From Rutpela maculata (lineage: Eukaryota; Arthropoda; Insecta; Coleoptera; Cerambycidae): a stretch of DNA of 64,000 nt. Position 1 is the stretch's first letter. Each line of letters begins with the position of its first letter. A model generated the notes under the pieces. The model worked only from the letters and a program-made list of their open reading frames with translations. It made no database searches and was not told the DNA's origin. Positions 22,251-33,831 of this stretch are shown piece after piece. The position numbers were made by a program, and so were the translations under genes. Where the stretch lies: assembly GCA_936432065.2 (NCBI GenBank), contig OW386285.2, positions 45,464,664 to 45,528,663 on the forward strand. Direction: 5' to 3'.

Positions 22251-22924
22251 AAGATTTTATTATTAAAAGTGAACCGTAAATGGGGCACTATTTAACATTT
22301 AAAAAAATAGTTGGGATAACATCCCAAACTTAGAATAAATATCTAAATAGCAAATTTATTGAATTATCTTTTATTTAATTTTATCTAATTTGAATACAAA
22401 TTGACCGAAATAGAATATTTTCAAAAAACTTTTTTCACTCTCTTTCAGTAATTCAACATGAAGAAATAAAGGGATTTCGCGGCCCAAAATACCACACCAA
22501 TCAAAAAGGATGTTATAAGTTTAGTGAAAACGTAATTATAAATAATTTTGTTACACTTTGTGAGTTTCTGTGATATGCTGCATTAATAAACAATGTTTCT
22601 CAGGCACGAACAAATTTATTTATTTATTTATTTTTTATTTATACTATAATATATAATAATATTTATATTTCTTTTCAAGGATTTTCTTTTCGCCATAAGT
22701 AAAGCGTAAACGGAATCCAATGAAATTTTGCATTTTGGTTACAGTAGTCATTCACCATCAAATGCCTGGGATCTCAATGAAGTATGAGGGCCGGACCCAG
22801 AATAAAAATATTTTTAAATTATTAATAGAAAATAACACTCTGTATACTGTTTATAAAATTATTAATATTGAAATATTAATTTACACCTAGAAAGGATGTT
22901 AAGGATGCATTCGTTCGCCTTTAA
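22251..22924. other. AT-rich spacer, no recognised gene
   Basis: TTTA repeats near 22616-22640 and AT runs; no coding motif recognised. Confidence 0.4.
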
Positions 22925-23220
22925 TTGTTGTATATTAATTGTTGAGCAATTCTTCTTGTGCTGATTTTTGGGTTTTGGTTCATATTTAAAACCAAATCTT
23001 TTTCTTGCCGGGTCTGCCTAACAGGACGTTCTATTTTCTTGATTGAGGGAACGGTTCCAGTTTCAGAGATATGTCTAAACAATCTATAAAATGTTTTATA
23101 ATCTGGTACACGTTGATTCCCAAATCGACGCCTGGGTTGCCTTTCAGCAACTTTTTCATTTCAATATCCATAGACAAAAACCATATTTGCGTATTCTCTA
23201 TTCGTGTATGTAAATGTCAT
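22925..23220 (-). pseudogene. DUF4817-type helix-turn-helix fragment of a transposase
   Basis: From ATG at 23220 the minus strand reads MTFTYTNREYANMVFVYGY, then after one in-frame TGA continues with RRRFGNQRVPDYKTFYRLF, RHISETGTVP and ISTRRIAQQL. This order (YTN-EY--M-FVYG, RRRFPNRRVPD, TF-R, L-ETG, STRRIA) is that of the DUF4817 DNA-binding domain at the N-terminus of insect mariner/Tc-like (IS630) transposases. The catalytic DDE part is absent; homology stops near 22925. It is too interrupted to appear as a long frame, and is a dead fragment. Confidence 0.75.
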
Positions 23221-23833
23221 AATTTAGAATTATTATAAGACAATAACGTAATTGTTATTTGTTAATAAAAATGCAATTAATTTTTAAAATGAGACAGTGT
23301 GTTATGCTCACATGTCTAAGTTACAAAAACTAATTTACGAAAAAAATGTCTTTAACAAATACTTAACAAAGAAATTTTAATTAGAATTTGCAAAGCTATT
23401 ATTAAGAAGAGAATACTAGAAATAATAATGTATGCTAAACTGAAATAATATTCAACTCAACTATGCTATTCTAAGAAACTAAATTATTTAATTTAGCGGA
23501 ATTGTATGTATTTAATAGTTGTGGTTTTGTTCAAAAAGTGCCCACCTAAATAGCCTAATAAATCACAACCATGACAGTAGAAGTAAAGAATTGTAGAAAT
23601 ATAAAGAGTAAATCTAAAAATACCGCATTTTCAAAATTTGTTAACTTGACGTTAAGTGTTATTCTATTTAATTTGTTACCTTTGTAAAGAAATTAGACAA
23701 GTTAAAATATTTTATTATAGTTTCCTTCCAAACGCAATTGTAAAAATTAAGTTGGGTTTTATGCATAAACATTTGCATTAAATCAATTTCTAAGAGAGTT
23801 AAAACTCATTAGAGAGTGCAAGTGAATGTTCAC

Positions 23834-24524
23834 TACTTCCACATCCAGATTTTCTATCCAAGTCCCTTGCAACACAAAAAATTTTGATCCCATATTTGCA
23901 TTGTACTAAGTGGAAATAATTAATCATAGAACTTTAATAATATTTAAAATCGTTTCTGTAGACGATTTTAAATATTATTAAACCCATAGAACGATGTGCC
24001 ACATCAGTAGTAGGGGGGAGGGGGTGGGGGTGGCGTTGGTTGATGGTGGCTGATGCAAAAAGAAATTGGGGTCTTTGGTTATTGTATACAAACCAAATCA
24101 CAGTTTTATTTTTAATTTAATAATACGGTGGGAGGACTAATACCAAAATATTTTGAGACCTTGCTTTCTCATACATACACTAAATCCCAATTTTATGGAC
24201 TCTGCCTTGCTTTACTTATTTACCTCCATGTACCCTCAACCCTTCAACACAATAAGATTAAAATACAATCTAGTTCCATATCTCATTTTAATACATGGGT
24301 GTACCGAATTCCAAGTCAATATCATAAACGGTTCCAGAGAAATCGTACGCACAAGAAAAGTTAGATAGAACAACAGACAGATACATCGACAGACAGAATT
24401 TTCTTTTTTAACTTAAACTTAAAATCTCGACGTTTCATTACATTCTAAGCATATCTGAACAAAAAAAAATTCTAATTTTTTTGGCGTTACTTTACTTCCC
24501 CTCCCCTACTTGGATGTGGAAGTA
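23834..24524 (+). mobile_element. ACTTCCACATCC family, copy 1
   Basis: Bounded by ACTTCCACATCCAG at 23835 and its complement (CTTGGATGTGGAAGT) at about 24509-24523. The right half shares AACGGTTCCAGAG, CAGACAGA and AAAATCTCGACGTTTCAT with copies at 30684-31153, 37481-37985 (minus) and 61675-62702. It is a non-autonomous DNA element with terminal inverted repeats. The overlapping plus frames at 24128-24368 are not genes; one is shared only because the DNA is. Confidence 0.85.
23933..23982. repeat. Perfect 21 bp stem hairpin
   Basis: Arms 23933-23953 and 23962-23982 are exact complements with an 8-base loop. The related copy near 62136 has only a single version of this block, so the hairpin arose after divergence. 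Confidence 0.9.
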
Positions 24525-24997
24525 ATTGAACAGTTTGTTAATCAAATAATGATATACCAAGTTTTCACAAAAATATCTTGATATTTTTATGGGTACTTAC
24601 ATAGGAGGCGGGGTTTTTCACCAATACTTATTTTTATACATTCAAAGAACCCCGCACAAAACAAATGGAAAGTGGGTCCCAGTCGATTTGTCTGAAAATT
24701 TAGTATGTTATATCTCTCCACTTTCTGAATAAAAGTTCTCATTGGCCCAACTCGATCCTATGTCTAGTTTCCGAGATACAACTATGAATTCTTATTTTTA
24801 TGTAAAGGACCCCGCACACCATATGGGGGGAATTTCTGCCTCCAGTCAAATTTAATCTAACCCACGTAAAAATGTTCTTTTGAATCCCCTGAACAAATGT
24901 TCAAATGCAGCCAGGTCCGAAAAGGTCTTCGTTTCGAGATATGGAGCCCTAAAGATCGTTCCAAATCCAAAATCGCCCAAAGTTACCTTGTCTTAAT

Positions 24998-25118
24998 GAC
25001 TAAATTCTATTGGTGTTTCCATAGAAATCAATAGTAAAACAGCGAAATATTAAGTTTTATTTCACACTTTTTTATTTATTTTCCACTTGTCAATAATGAC
25101 ATTGTTTTGATTCATTGA
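24998..25118 (+). repeat. Palindrome-core repeat, partial copy D
   Basis: GACTAAATTCTATTGGTGTTTCC through CAATAATGACATTGTTTTGATTCATTGA matches the 3' halves of the repeats at 7731 and 8061. The palindromic 5' half is missing. Confidence 0.8.
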
Positions 25119-25458
25119 ATTTCCTACTATCCAAGAACGAGCGTGTTATTTTTTTTTAAATATCGGCATTTTTTGAGTACGTGGACACGAATTACTGATC
25201 GAAATCGTTTAGTTAAGATTACCACAGAAAATCTCATAATCATACTTCAAATAAAAATCAAAGGACCTGATTAAATTGCCCATTTAATGGGCATTTAAAA
25301 TAAAAAACATGATACACTCTGAAAGTTCAGATAAAAAAAAAAACAATTCTAATTCTAGGAAGCTCGGAGAACAATAATTCATCATAAGATTTTGAGTCAC
25401 AGAACTTTTCATTTCCCATAAAAATAATCGCGTAGTTGCTCCCAGTAGACCATAATAA

Positions 25459-27422
25459 ATGACAGTTAACACGGCTTTCTTCAGAATCATGGCGAATAGG
25501 ATAAATTGTTATGTTTGTGATGAGAGACATCCACCTCGGTTCATGCCACGTCTTATAAATATGAATGAAAATAGACGAGAAATCGCTGTTCGAAGAAGTA
25601 ATTTTAGGCGGCCGCCAGAAGATATTCAGGAAGACGATCGGATTTGCGTTTATTGCAATATTTCAATTTTGGAAGAGATAGATACTATTGCCCAAGATCC
25701 AAATTGTCCATACCTCAACCTCTTAAGGCAAGCGCGTAATCACCCTTGTATATTTTACGATGGTGATGATTATACCCAACTTTTATCTTTAGAATTTAGA
25801 GCTAAAATTTTTATTTTGAAAAATATTTTTGTTCCCGATACCGCTAGAACATGCGTCGCGCACATTAACGACAACGGCTTCGTACCGTGATTATTATTTA
25901 ATAGACCTTATAAATTCCAAGCTAATGAATTATCTGAACTTCTACGATCTCTTAGAGAATCGCTTTTAGAAAACCAACAAGATTACAACGACGAAAATTC
26001 ATTTACTGAGGAAGATTTTAACGTTTTGTGTGGCATAACTCGAGAGCAATTCAGGGATTTGTTTACCTATTGCGATCCTGTACAGAACTTCTTAGAAATA
26101 GGCATCGCATCGTAAGAAAAAAAAGATTTGATTATGTTTCTGTGCAAACTTCGTCAAGGTTTGTCAGATGAGTTTTTGAGGGTCATGTTTAAGTATTCTA
26201 CGCGTCAAACAGTGAGTATGTCAATTCAAAAAACACGGAAATCCTTGATGACACGTTCTGTTTCTTTAAATGTTGGTCTTACTGCATTGACTAGAGAAGA
26301 ATACATCGATCGACATGTTACCGACTTTGCAAATGCACTTTATAATGAAAATCTGGAAAATCGCATCGCAATAATATACGTTGATGGGACATCTTGAAAA
26401 GCCTGCTCTTCTGGTTGCTCCAAATGGTTATATATTGAATATCCATGGTCCTTATTTCAGCGACTCGAGAAATAATGATGCGGCAATACTGCAAAATTAA
26501 CTTCATGCATTAAATGAATGGGCTGAAGAGGGAGATATCGTTATCGCTGACCGAGGTTATGACGATATAAAGGAGCAACTACGAGATCTCGGATATTCCT
26601 ACAGGATTCCACTCTAGGACGTAGAGAGAAACAACTTTCCACCGAAGATGCAAACGAAGCGCGGGTTATTACAAAAACTCGTTGGATCGTAGAATCGAGA
26701 AATGGACACATCAAATCAATTTTTTAAGTTTCTAGACAAAGTCATGTCGATCACTCATGCAGTAAACATACGTGACTTCTACAGAATTTCTGCAGCAATT
26801 ATAAATAAATACAAGGCAAAAATATACATGGAGGGAGCAAATGCCGACCTCGCATGAGGGATTCTAAGAAAAGCAGAAGAACCTAATGTTATGCAAGCAA
26901 AGATTGAGGGAGATCCAATGTATAGAAATGTAAGACACGCAAATTGGTGAAAATTGAACGAGAACCACGCTCCCTTTTTTCCGATTCTGAGTTTGGAACT
27001 TCTGCGAGAGTTGACGGTTGGAGTGTACCAAATGAATCTGGCACCTACTTATGTCCAAGATAAATTAGAAAGAGACGGCACAGACGAATTTCAGTTTGAT
27101 GAACTCATAGAAGAAGAAGGTTTTATGAGAGTTCGAGTATATTCGCGGTTTCGATGTGATACAAAATACCTACTGTGGGTTGCTTACTCATTCAATCAAG
27201 AAAATGATCGTCATTTCAGATCAAAAAATCCTGGCATATTATTGCACTTGCAAAACGGGTGCGAGAACACTTGGTATGTGCGCACACGTAACGGCCGTAT
27301 TATGTTTCTTGGGTTATGCAAGGCATCAAGAACTGGTCAAATATCCAAATATGTTGCTTTTAGATAATATTATTGATGCTGGACATAGACCACCACAGGC
27401 ACTTGAACTTCCAGTTGCATAA
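25459..27422 (+). pseudogene. Broken DDE transposase with SWIM zinc finger
   Basis: N-terminal part (25459-25890): two CxxC pairs (CYVC, CVYC) suggest a zinc-binding domain. Middle part (25891-26397): IYVDGT carries the first catalytic Asp (26383-26385). A frame change and an apparent deletion of some 25-30 codons follow. The next frame has LLVAPNGYI, GPYFSDSRNNDA and VIADRGYDD with the second Asp (26549-26551); another frame has TKTRWIVESRNGH with the Glu (26692-26694). Then DFYRISAAIINKY and LTVGVYQMNLAPTYVQDK. The C-terminus has a SWIM finger, CTCKTGARTLGMCAH (CxC-x9-CxH, about 27243-27287), then FLGYARH. Lesions include in-frame stops at 25888 and near 26113, 26496, 26859 and 26948 and at least four frameshifts. 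Several stops are TGA where relatives appear to have Arg, as expected for CpG decay. The catalytic type resembles DDE_Tnp_4-like insect transposases; I do not assign a superfamily name. It cannot encode an active enzyme. Confidence 0.85.
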
Positions 27423-28380
27423 AAATCAGAAATACATTGTATCTTTGAAAAATGCGAACCGCGCCGAATCGCCCTCGATTTTGGCCGTATCTTAAGGGCT
27501 AGAACTAAAATAAAAACGATTTTAACAGAAGTTTTTTATTTAAAAAAAAAGTATCACAATTTTATTCTTGAATTGAAAAAACTGCAGCGAAGCCCTTGAA
27601 GACCCACGGTGTCATTAACACGAGTAAGAAATATGGTGTTATTTAAGAATTAATTATGCAGTTCTGAATTTCCATAAAATCAAAGCCAACTTTAATTTAA
27701 ATTTTTCAATTTTAAAACTTATTTGGAACGATCTTTAGGGCTCCATATCTCGAAACGAAGACCTTTTCGGAGCTGGCTGCATTTGAACATTTGTTCAGGG
27801 GGTTCAAAAGAACATTTTTACGTGGGTTAGATTAAATTTGACTGGAGCCAGAAATCCCCCTATATGGTGTGCGGGGTCCTTTCCCGGCGATTTCGCCAAC
27901 ATTTTTCAAACTAATTTTTTTTACGCTATTTTTATTAAAAGAATGAATATTTTTAGAGTAAAATATTATAAAGAGCTATTAGAACGTATCACAACATAAA
28001 ATGTATGAAAAAAATCATGAATTCGAAATTTTTTTAATTGTACAAGAGATCATTCTTGCACATTTCTTGAGCTGTATCTCAGGAACTAGACATAGGATCG
28101 AGTTGGGCCCAGGAGAACTTTTGTTCAGAAAGTCGAGAACTATAACATACTGAATTTTCAGAAAAATCGACTGGAACCCACTTTCCATTTGTTTTGTGCG
28201 GGGTTCTTTACTTACGTTAAGAACTACAAGTTGTTCTAGATTATTTAATAGGAGCCATTATTTTAGAGTAATTTGTATAGCGATTAGAAAAATACCTAAT
28301 TTTTGTGTGTGTGTCTGTCTAATATATGAATATCACCGGATCTTCCGCCATTTTCCAGAAAATCGCGTATGCAAATGTAT

Positions 28381-29580
28381 TACAGTCACAAAAAAAAAAG
28401 TGAAAAGTGATCTGTTTCTGGGACTCCATTGGGTAATCCCGACGTATTTCGATATGCTGAGTACGAATCAGGTATCCGTTTAGCTCCATTATCCACCAAT
28501 TTTTAGTAAATCGCGAAAATAACCTAAAGAGTTTTTTTTGCTTATTTTCGCGATTTACAAAAAAATGGTGGCCAATGCACAGTAGGTCAGGTTTAACGTT
28601 TTTTGGCCAAAACTCTGAAACTTCTGGAAACGCCCCAAAATCAGCTGACGTTGAGAGTAAAAATAATGAAAAAAATCCCATTGATAAATAGGGGTAGGTT
28701 TCGGGGGTGGAAATTAAAATAATTGAATAAAATTGCGAAACTCTGGATTCGAATAGAATATTGCCTCCAAATATTAGGAAAAATGGTTAAAAAATTCTAC
28801 CGATATATAAGGGTGGGTTTCAGGGGGTGGAAATTGAAATAATTGGATAAAATTGTGAAACTTTGGATTCGACTAGAATACTGCCTCCAAATTCCAGGAA
28901 AAATGGTAAAAAAATTCCATTGAACGATTTCCTGAATTGAAATCAATCAGTCATTGCAATATCAGTAATTTTATTACTCCTAAAATTGGGTATCTTTAAC
29001 CTGCATTAACGTATTCAAAACGCCTTTACTCAAAAAAGGAGCAGCTGCAATTCACAGAACATATAGAGAACACTGCATTCAATATCATAAAAAAAATTAT
29101 AGGGGTAAAGCTTGCGAAAGTGAAGTGTAACAGAAATGAAAAGTTTCATTTTAATTAAAATTTATGGCTGAAACCGCACACTCCCTAAAAGGCTATAATT
29201 CGGACACCAAATAGCAAATAAAGTCAACTAACTTCCTACAATAAAGCTCTTGCCTTGTTCTATGCCAGACATAGCCGATTCGTATAATTGAAGACAAAGA
29301 AACCAAAAATTCACAGTCGTGTAAACGCTGAATTTTCACTGCACAATATTAAACTTGACGACGTGTTTCCTTCTCGAGCTGTAGAACGCAAATGGGGCAG
29401 GTATAGGGATCAAGGCCTTTTGTTCCCCCAAGAATAACGTCCACCTTTACCAAAAAGCTTGTTTATTACTCATTTTTCGGAAGTTGGTGGAGTTAATTTG
29501 AGTTTTGGCCAGAAATCTTTCAAAATGACCCACTGTGCAATGGAAATACATATGGTTTTTTTATTTCGTGTGACTGTGAA
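28381..29580. mobile_element. ACAGTCACA-ended element, 1.2 kb
   Basis: Left end ACAGTCACAAAAAAAAAAGTG and right end TTTCGTGTGACTGTGAAT are inverted. The left part contains CTCCATTGGGTAAT, CCGTTTAGCTCC and a hairpin around AAATCGCGAAAATAA, all shared with the 227 bp MITE at 16860-17086. The interior holds a ~120 bp tandem repeat and no transposase. The plus and minus frames at 28196-28681 are not conserved coding regions. Confidence 0.65.
28670..28921 (+). repeat. Tandem repeat, two units of ~119 bp
   Basis: Units starting at 28670 and 28789 share GGTGGAAATT, TAATT, ATAAAATTG and TTGGATTCGA/GGATTCGA blocks; a third unit starts at 28908 but is cut short. Confidence 0.85.
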
Positions 29581-30408
29581 TTAGTATACCTTTTGGTGTC
29601 CCACATAAGCATTATTTTTTTTTAAGCAAAATATTTAACGGTTAAAGTACTTGTCCGATAGAGTTCGAACAGGGCTTTTTTTTGTTTTTATGTCTACTTT
29701 CAATAAATAAAAAAAATATATATAGTGCAATGGAAAAAATTGCCCGAAAATCGAAAATTCCGAAAGTCTTTCTTCGTTGTATGTTTTTTAATTATTGTCA
29801 AAAATTTGTTATTATTTATTACAATTAATATAATTTTGTAATATCAATGTATGCTACAAACAATAAGTAAAATAATTAATAATTAATTTCATTCCTCAAC
29901 CACGTTTGAATTATTAAACAAACAAAAAAGTATGATCCTGATTTCTATGCCTTCTATTGTAACGGTATTGGTACGGCGTATAAATGACCGCATTTTTATT
30001 TATTTTATAATCTAAATATATTTACTTTTAATTTTGATTGTTAATAACTTTTAAATTGTAAAAATTGGCAAAAATTGCTTTGTTAATTTTAATTATTAGA
30101 CATAATATAAATAATTTTTTGTAAAAATAATAAATGTACTTTTTAATACATGATTCTAATATATTTACATTTTGTAGTAAACATACAATTAATAAAAATA
30201 ATAATAATAATAATAATAAAATGGCTTTATTTATAATTAAATTTACATCATATTTCTAAACTAAGGCAAAGTCTAGCTTAATGACTACTCAACTTAACCT
30301 TTTACATTATAATAATTTATGTGCGTAGAGTTTATGTCAATTAATAAATGTGTATCTCAAAAAAAAAAAAAAAATTAAAATTAACAAATTCATAACAATA
30401 TCAATTAT

Positions 30409-30682
30409 GGTAAAGTCCAATGTTATGCCGATGATACTCAATTGTTTTATAAATTTCCTTCTGAAAACACAATAAATATTCGTGATTTAATTAATTCGGA
30501 CTTAGAGTCTATTCATAATTATGCTAATCAAAACAGTATTAAACTAAATGCCACCAAAAGTGCAGTATTCTGCTTTACTTCTAATAAAACACGGGAATAC
30601 TCGAAGGCAAATCTAAAAATCGCTATCAATGGGCAATACTTGCCCATTCTAAATGAAGCAAAAAATTTAGGTCTGAAGTAAA
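30409..30682 (+). pseudogene. LINE reverse transcriptase remnant with YADD box
   Basis: In one frame the strand reads VQCYADDTQLFYKF with the catalytic YADD at 30424-30435, then DLESIHNYANQNSIKLNATK and LPILNEAKNLG. This is the palm/thumb region of a jockey/CR1-like reverse transcriptase. Its 5' side is AT-rich DNA and its 3' side is cut by the neighbouring ACTTCCACATCC element at about 30684. Only 90 codons remain. Confidence 0.85.
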
Positions 30683-30683
30683 A

Positions 30684-31153
30684 AAACATTTTGAGGTTTT
30701 TAGTTCTTGTACACACCCTAAATCTTTGCATCCCCTTTAATAATGGGGTGGGTGTGGTAATGGGGGTGGCTAATGCCAAAATTTATTTTGAGACCTCAGA
30801 TTCTCTTGTATATACTAAATACCAATTTTATGAACTCTTACCTGCTTGGTTTACCTATTTTCCCCAAATTTACCCCAATTTACCCCCCAACCCTTCGACG
30901 GAACAAGATGAAAATATAATCTAGTTCTAGATCTCATTAAAGTACATATGTGTACCAAATTTCAAGTCAATATCTCAAACGGTTCCAGAGCAAACGTGCG
31001 CACAAGAAAAGTTACAGACAGACGGACAGACAGAAATTTTTTTTCGCTCAAACTTAAAATCTCTACGTTTCGTGACATTCTAAGCCTATTTGAACAATAA
31101 GAATTTTTTTAAAATTTTTTGTCGTTACTATACTTCCACTGGATGTGGAAGTA
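30684..31153 (+). mobile_element. ACTTCCACATCC family, copy 2 (left-truncated)
   Basis: Shares TTCTTGTACACAC, AACGGTTCCAGAG, CAGACGGACAGACAG and the ending CTGGATGTGGAAGTA (about 31138-31153) with the other copies. The left half present in copies 1 and 4 is absent. Copy 3 starts at the same internal point, so this may be a distinct short subfamily. Confidence 0.85.
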
Positions 31154-31722
31154 AAATTAACAAAGCAATTTTTATCAATTTTTACCATTTAAAAGTTATT
31201 AACAATCAAAATTAAAGGTAAATATATGTAGATTATCAAATAAATAAAAATGCGGTCATTTATACGTCGTACCAATACGGTTACAATCGAAGGCATAAAA
31301 ATCAAGATCATACCTTTTTGTTTGTTTAATAATTCAAACGTGGTTGAGGAATGTAATTAATTATTAATTATTTTACTTATTGTTTGTAGCATACATTGAT
31401 ATTACAAAATTATATTCATTGTAATAAATAATAACAAATTTTTGACAATAATTAAAAAGCATACAACGAAAAATGGCGTTTTTTCGGAATTTTCGATTTT
31501 CCGGCAATTTTTTCCATTGCACTATATATATATTTTTTATTTATTGAAAGTAGATATAAAATTAAAAAAATGAGCCCTGTCCGAACTCTATCGGACAAGT
31601 ACTTTTATGAGGAATCGCGTTGAAAATTTCACTTTTTTTTCCTTTAAATTGAATTAAACAGCAACCGTTAAATATTTTGCTCCAAAAAAAGTAGTACTTA
31701 TGTGGGACATCAAAAGGTATAC

Positions 31723-33373
31723 TTTCACCAAGTTTGAGCTGAATCGAATTATTTTTGTGGAAGAAAAAAATAAAAAACCGAAAAGGGTTTTTTTTTGCGA
31801 AAAATTTTGAGGTTAGGATAAAAATGCTCTTCACGCAAGTTGTAGATATTTTTATTACCTACAACATTTATGTTTAACTTTTTTTGATAGGATGCGTAGT
31901 TAAACCATAAAGTTATATTTTATAAAATATTCTGCTATCAGTTTGCTGTAACGAATTATTATTATTATTATTTTTAATTCTGGCACTTATCTAGCCTGGC
32001 CTATTAGTGTTTTTTCTAAATTTCATTTAAAAACGTATGTCCGTTCCATTGTTTACAAAATATAACTGTTTAAATTGGCGAATGATCATGTTTTCTGTCG
32101 TAACCTGTACATTCCTCATTCAAATTATAATTATATGTTTGCCCGAGGTTTGAACATTTTGTTTGTACTTCAACAATAATATTTATCTGCAAAATATTAC
32201 TTACTTATGTACTGTATACGTAATTGTATAAAAATTTAGGCACGTTCAATCTTAAAACGCGTAATGCTTTGCCTTGGTGTGTGGAATTTTGCGTTTTTAT
32301 ACATATAAATAGTTTTACAAGAGTGGATAATTATTATGATCATTATTTTTTTGCACACAAGTAATTAATCATAAAAGTATGCCTGAAAATAATTTCCTGA
32401 AATTAGTAATTACATTCTCCGTATAATAGTTTCCTCGTAAATAATTAAAAAGTAGCATTCCTCTGCTATAGTTATTATAAACATTTTGTAACGTGCTAGA
32501 TCCTCAGGTACATCTGTATACACAATCTTGGAAATACGTGGAATTGTTAACACCTAATTGTTAAGTCAGGATCGGACTGAAGTATTTTTACAAATTTGCT
32601 TGCTTTGTATGTTAGTTAGTTAGTTAGGTAGTGTCTTTGTTTGTTAGTATGTTTGGCGGATTCTTGCAAGTCAATTTTGAACCACTTAACGATGTTCAAT
32701 CGAGCTAAAATTGTGCATACACGTGTAGTTTCGATGACAATTAGTCATTTATAATTTATTTTGAATACTATTTTGCGGTTCCAAACATAGCCACGCTTGT
32801 AGCCGTACAAATAAATTCTGTGTTTATCGCTTTACCTAAGCGTTACTGTGGATTGACATTTATATATAAACAAACTTTACTTGTCAATCTGCTGAATTTT
32901 TTGAAGCAAATTAAGTTGAAAATGGTTGATTCAGATATGTATAGTCGAGTAAACTCTAAGCTGGCGCGTCCAAAGGTCGCTTCATCATATAAACTAAGAG
33001 AATAAGACATACGCAACTAGTTCATCTCTATGTCACTGCGATAGCTTTATGCGCAGCGCATATCAAATCGTACGTCGTGTTACCAACTCATACATACGCC
33101 ACCTTAGAGTTTACCGGAATATATATTCCATCTGATATAGAACAATCGGCTAATTCAGCATTAAATTCAATAATACCTGGTAAATAAAAAAGCAGAAATG
33201 GAGGAGAAGTATATAAGAAATTTGAAAATTGGTGTCAACAAATGGGTTTAATAATCAGTTATGTAAAAATTCATTACTAACTAGTTATGTAATGAAACTG
33301 ACAGTTATGAAAAATGTGACGTCTCATAACATCAAAAATGCATTTAAAATTTGACATTTCATAACGGGGTTAG
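31723..33373. other. AT-rich spacer, no recognised gene
   Basis: No conserved frame found. A block at about 32693-32745 (CAATCGAGCTAAAATTGTGCATACACGTGTAGTT) is similar to one at 34926-34965, so both are probably fragments of one dispersed repeat. Confidence 0.4.
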
Positions 33374-33690
33374 ATAATAGTATTTTACCTACGATCATTA
33401 CTGTAAATAGTAAAAAACACACTACCTGCCATCTATGTAAGTTGAGTTTTACATATTGTAAACAAAACGCACTGTAAACAAATCGCACGGTAAACAAAAC
33501 GCACGGGACACACAATTACGAGTGTAGGTGGCTTGTATCGCTGACGCGGGGTTTAAAAAACAAATGCGCCTACTTAATTTTCAAATGCTGTCAAAACTGA
33601 CATAATGTTTGTTGAATAATATTGTTGACTAGTAAACTAAATCCATATTTCACTAAATAACTAAATAAATATGATCGTAGGTAAAGTATA
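33374..33690. mobile_element. Small inverted-repeat element with 16 bp tandem repeats
   Basis: AGTATTTTACCTACGATCAT near 33379 is the complement of ATGATCGTAGGTAAAGTATA near 33670. Inside are three adjacent 16-mers, GTAAACAAAACGCACT / GTAAACAAATCGCACG / GTAAACAAAACGCACG (33458-33505). There is no ORF of interest. Confidence 0.65.
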
Positions 33691-33705
33691 GTACATAATT
33701 CGAGT

Positions 33706-33795
33706 TGTAAGACAATTACGCACTCATGGAAATACGCACTCGCCGCTACGCGGCATCGTGCGTAACTTTTCCATTCGTGCGTAATATGCTTCTTA
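33706..33795. repeat. Imperfect hairpin with CCGCTACGCGG tip
   Basis: Arms contain ATTACGCAC...ATGGAAA...ACGCACTCG and complements; tip at about 33742-33754. Flanked on the right by AATATACTATT, the motif seen next to other palindromes in this window. Confidence 0.8.
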
Positions 33796-33831
33796 CATCA
33801 CTCATTACATAATATACTATTATATAACAGT

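Larger units (their letters stand above)
24804..27882 (+). mobile_element. Inner DNA transposon with 162 bp inverted repeats
   Basis: Left inverted repeat 24804-24966 and right 27721-27882 begin AAAGGACCCCGCACACCATA and differ at only about half a dozen positions. They enclose the DDE/SWIM transposase pseudogene. The inner repeats are better matched than the outer ones, which fits a younger element inserted into an older related copy, though a rearranged single element is also possible. A fragment of the palindrome-core repeat (24998-25118) lies between the left repeat and the ORF. Confidence 0.85.
24644..28209. mobile_element. Outer DNA transposon layer, 3.57 kb
   Basis: The ends AAAGAACCCCGCACAAAACA (24644) and its complement (ending 28209) begin inverted repeats of at least 140 bp, about nine in ten bases identical by eye. 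The left outer arm is ~160 bp and the right ~327 bp before the inner element starts, so the arms are asymmetric. Shared subterminal blocks (CCCAACTCGATCCTATGTCT) connect it to the element at 12570-14024. No clear target-site duplication was found at the outer ends. Confidence 0.8.
29584..31722. mobile_element. Large inverted-repeat element, arms over 500 bp
   Basis: The left arm (29584-30091) and right arm (31152-31722) are inverted copies over their length. Shared landmarks: GTATACCTTTTGGTGTCCCA, GTACTTGTCCGATAGAGTTC, AATAATTCAAACGTGG. The right arm has an extra ~60 bp near 31605-31670. Between the arms lie a LINE reverse transcriptase remnant and copy 2 of the ACTTCCACATCC family, so the original centre has been invaded or replaced. 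The minus frame 31562-31834 is low-complexity. Confidence 0.85.

Noticed and set aside
25284..25530. Minus-strand frames as an antisense gene
   Set aside because: They are shadows of the transposase N-terminal region on the plus strand.
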